A DNA stretch of 64,000 nucleotides from Corylus avellana. Taxonomy: Eukaryota; Streptophyta; Magnoliopsida; Fagales; Betulaceae. Made by a program: the position numbers and the translations under genes. Where the stretch lies: contig NC_081544.1 in the NCBI RefSeq assembly GCF_901000735.1, positions 34,237,235 to 34,301,234 of the forward strand, in the 5' to 3' direction. The notes beneath the pieces are model-generated. The model was given only the letters and a program-made list of their open reading frames with translations, had not been told where the DNA came from and searched no databases. Shown piece by piece: positions 62,601 through 64,000 of the stretch (position 1 is its first letter; each line of letters starts with the position of its first letter).

Positions 62601-63797
62601 TTGAATAATTAGTTTTATGTTTCCACTTTAATCACAGCTTCTGCTGTAATATGAGAAGCAGTATAAGCTTGTATTGGTCCGGATGAGAGATTTTCTTTAG
62701 AGGATGGTTATATCACTCATCTTTCAAGCACATCAATATCTGAATTCTTAAAAAGGCAGGATTTGTCTGTGTAACCTGAAGTTTTGGATTCTTGATTGCC
62801 TTCTGAACTTTATAGGCACCCCTTTCTCCCCTATGTGCACGCACACACATTTTTTATTTGTTTGCTGTTTGACTACTCACTTAATTGGCAGGTAAAGAAG
62901 ATACCGCAGGTCAAAATGAGCAGTCATACAAACTGTTGCCTCTGTCAAATTCCTCAGCTCAGGAGGGACAGCACCACATGCAACCATCGCATCCTGCAGC
63001 CTTCACATATGGCAAACCGTCAGCTGATTCCACAACCAATCTTGCTGATCTGCCTTTAGATTTTGCACCTGGATTTAATCGTCACGATTCACATATGCAT
63101 TCCAGTTATGCTCATCATGATTCAGTCGGACATGTAAGAGGCATTGACCCTGTTGCAGCAGTGCACTCAATGAATAATTGGACTCCCCCTGTTGCACCTG
63201 GTTTGGTTTATCCTTCAATTTCTTCTGATATTTCATCAGGGGCACAGGTCTTGATTCTGGCTCTCTCAGTTCTCCTTCAATTGTAGAGCCTTCATAAGAA
63301 TATGCTGACATTTGTTTCATTTAGCAGCATGATCCTTCCATGGCCATACATTCTTCTGTTCCTGGACATGCTGCACCACCATATGGAAGGTTCCCTGGAC
63401 TGGGCCAGGCCACGATTCCATCTGGTGGTGCACCTTTTGCTCTTGGTGCAGGAACTACACTTCATCCTACTGCAGCCTTCTCTGGTGATGCATTTGGAAT
63501 TTCTTCTGCTTCTGAACGCCCTAAAAAGGTAATTTTTTTGTCAGTGTTGATACTTAAACTGTGACATAATCTTTTTTGATTTCATCTTTGGAATTTTTTT
63601 TCCAGGCTTCAGTGCCTAATTGGCTTAAAGAGGAAATAAAGAAAGCAGTCATTACAAGTTCTTCTGTAGACCATCCCAAGGAGGAAACACAATCCATTGA
63701 GGATGAAGGTATCGATAAATCTTTCGGGAAGTCTGACCAGGCAGACAACAAAAGTATTGATTCTTCTAGGTCAACTGAAGAGGAGGATGATGATGAG
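59341..63797 (+). CDS. Unrecognised Pro/Gln/Ser-rich protein with W-rich motif, first 6 exons (490 aa), continues beyond the window
   Basis: Exons: 59341-59574, 59839-59887, 61370-61804, 62892-63247, 63325-63528 (or from 63328), 63606-63797; phases fit and the frame is open throughout. Residues 1-78 are proline-rich (PPPP, PHHPPS-like) and probably disordered. A short tryptophan-rich segment follows, [16 protein letters not shown], and [15 protein letters not shown], the best candidate for a conserved interaction motif. The rest is low-complexity Ser/Gln/His/Pro until a charged part near the window end ([13 protein letters not shown], then an acidic EEEDDDE stretch). No signal peptide or membrane helix is seen. 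Its composition suggests a nuclear, possibly RNA-related or chromatin scaffold protein, but this is inference; I do not recognise the family. A (CT)n run lies in intron 1. The last donor is at 63798. Confidence 0.8.
59585..59613. repeat. (CT)n microsatellite in intron 1 of the Pro/Gln-rich gene
   Basis: Fourteen CT units just after the exon 1 donor at 59575; likely part of a pyrimidine-rich 5' intron, a common pattern in plant leader introns. Confidence 0.85.
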
Positions 63798-64000
63798 GTG
63801 CTAATTTTTTTTTAACCTGTTTTATCCTGTGATAATCCATTGTATATTCATATAAAAAGATGATTTAGTTTGCTGGTTTTTCCCCTCCAGTGAAGTTTTC
63901 TTTCCATAACATGAGAAGTTCTTTTGTTTATTTGTTTCGTTATTTTTTTTCTTCTAATTTAGTTATCTGCTGCACTTCATTTCTGTTGTTATTGAAATTC

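Noticed and set aside
63798..64000. Possible next exon of the Pro/Gln-rich gene after the 'ctccag' near 63890
   Set aside because: In the required phase the sequence after this acceptor begins with TGA, so it would end the protein at once; the next exon is more likely beyond the window.

Overview
The window is nuclear DNA of a flowering plant, most likely a eudicot. The evidence is AT-rich intergenic DNA full of short plant DNA transposons, short introns with GT/AG borders, and plant-only gene families such as a peroxisomal copper amine oxidase, DETOXIFICATION (MATE) transporters and a chloroplast TAP-like ABC transporter. I cannot name the species. All exon models below were built by hand from reading frame, splice consensus and codon phase; every junction listed keeps the frame open.

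Layout. 1-96 (-): first codons of an ARM-repeat (ARO-like) gene that leaves the window. 2235-8737 (-): complete 12-exon copper amine oxidase ending in a peroxisomal AKL signal, with a LINE fragment in intron 3 and a GC-AG intron 7. 9007-15049: gene-free, transposon-rich DNA. 15050-41660: a local MATE transporter cluster. It has two intact 8-exon genes (19895-25026, 523 aa; 35628-40625, 521 aa) in two long homologous blocks with homologous flanks, and between them a decayed third copy (26480-29044). 43192-43632 (-): intronless ribosomal protein uL15/L27a with telo-box promoter. 45694-48150 (-): TPR-like, probably tail-anchored protein. 50775-58251 (+): 18-exon ABCB26/TAP1-like half-size ABC transporter. 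59341 to the right edge (+): Pro/Gln/Ser-rich protein that I do not recognise, incomplete in the window.

The genes do not form a pathway; they are ordinary neighbours on a plant chromosome. The notable part is the MATE array. The two blocks carry many insertions present in only one block (a hAT-type element with its empty site in the other block, foldback elements in intron 2, a MULE-like foldback with 10-bp target duplication), and at least one shared MITE that predates the duplication, so the region records a relative history of duplication and transposition. Elsewhere there are three extremely short retroposon insertions, two of them with little more than a poly(A) tail between perfect target duplications.

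I found no convincing evidence of a wholly new biological system. There are no CRISPR arrays, and I recognised no tRNA or rRNA genes by eye. One assembly gap (N) lies at 15968-16145.
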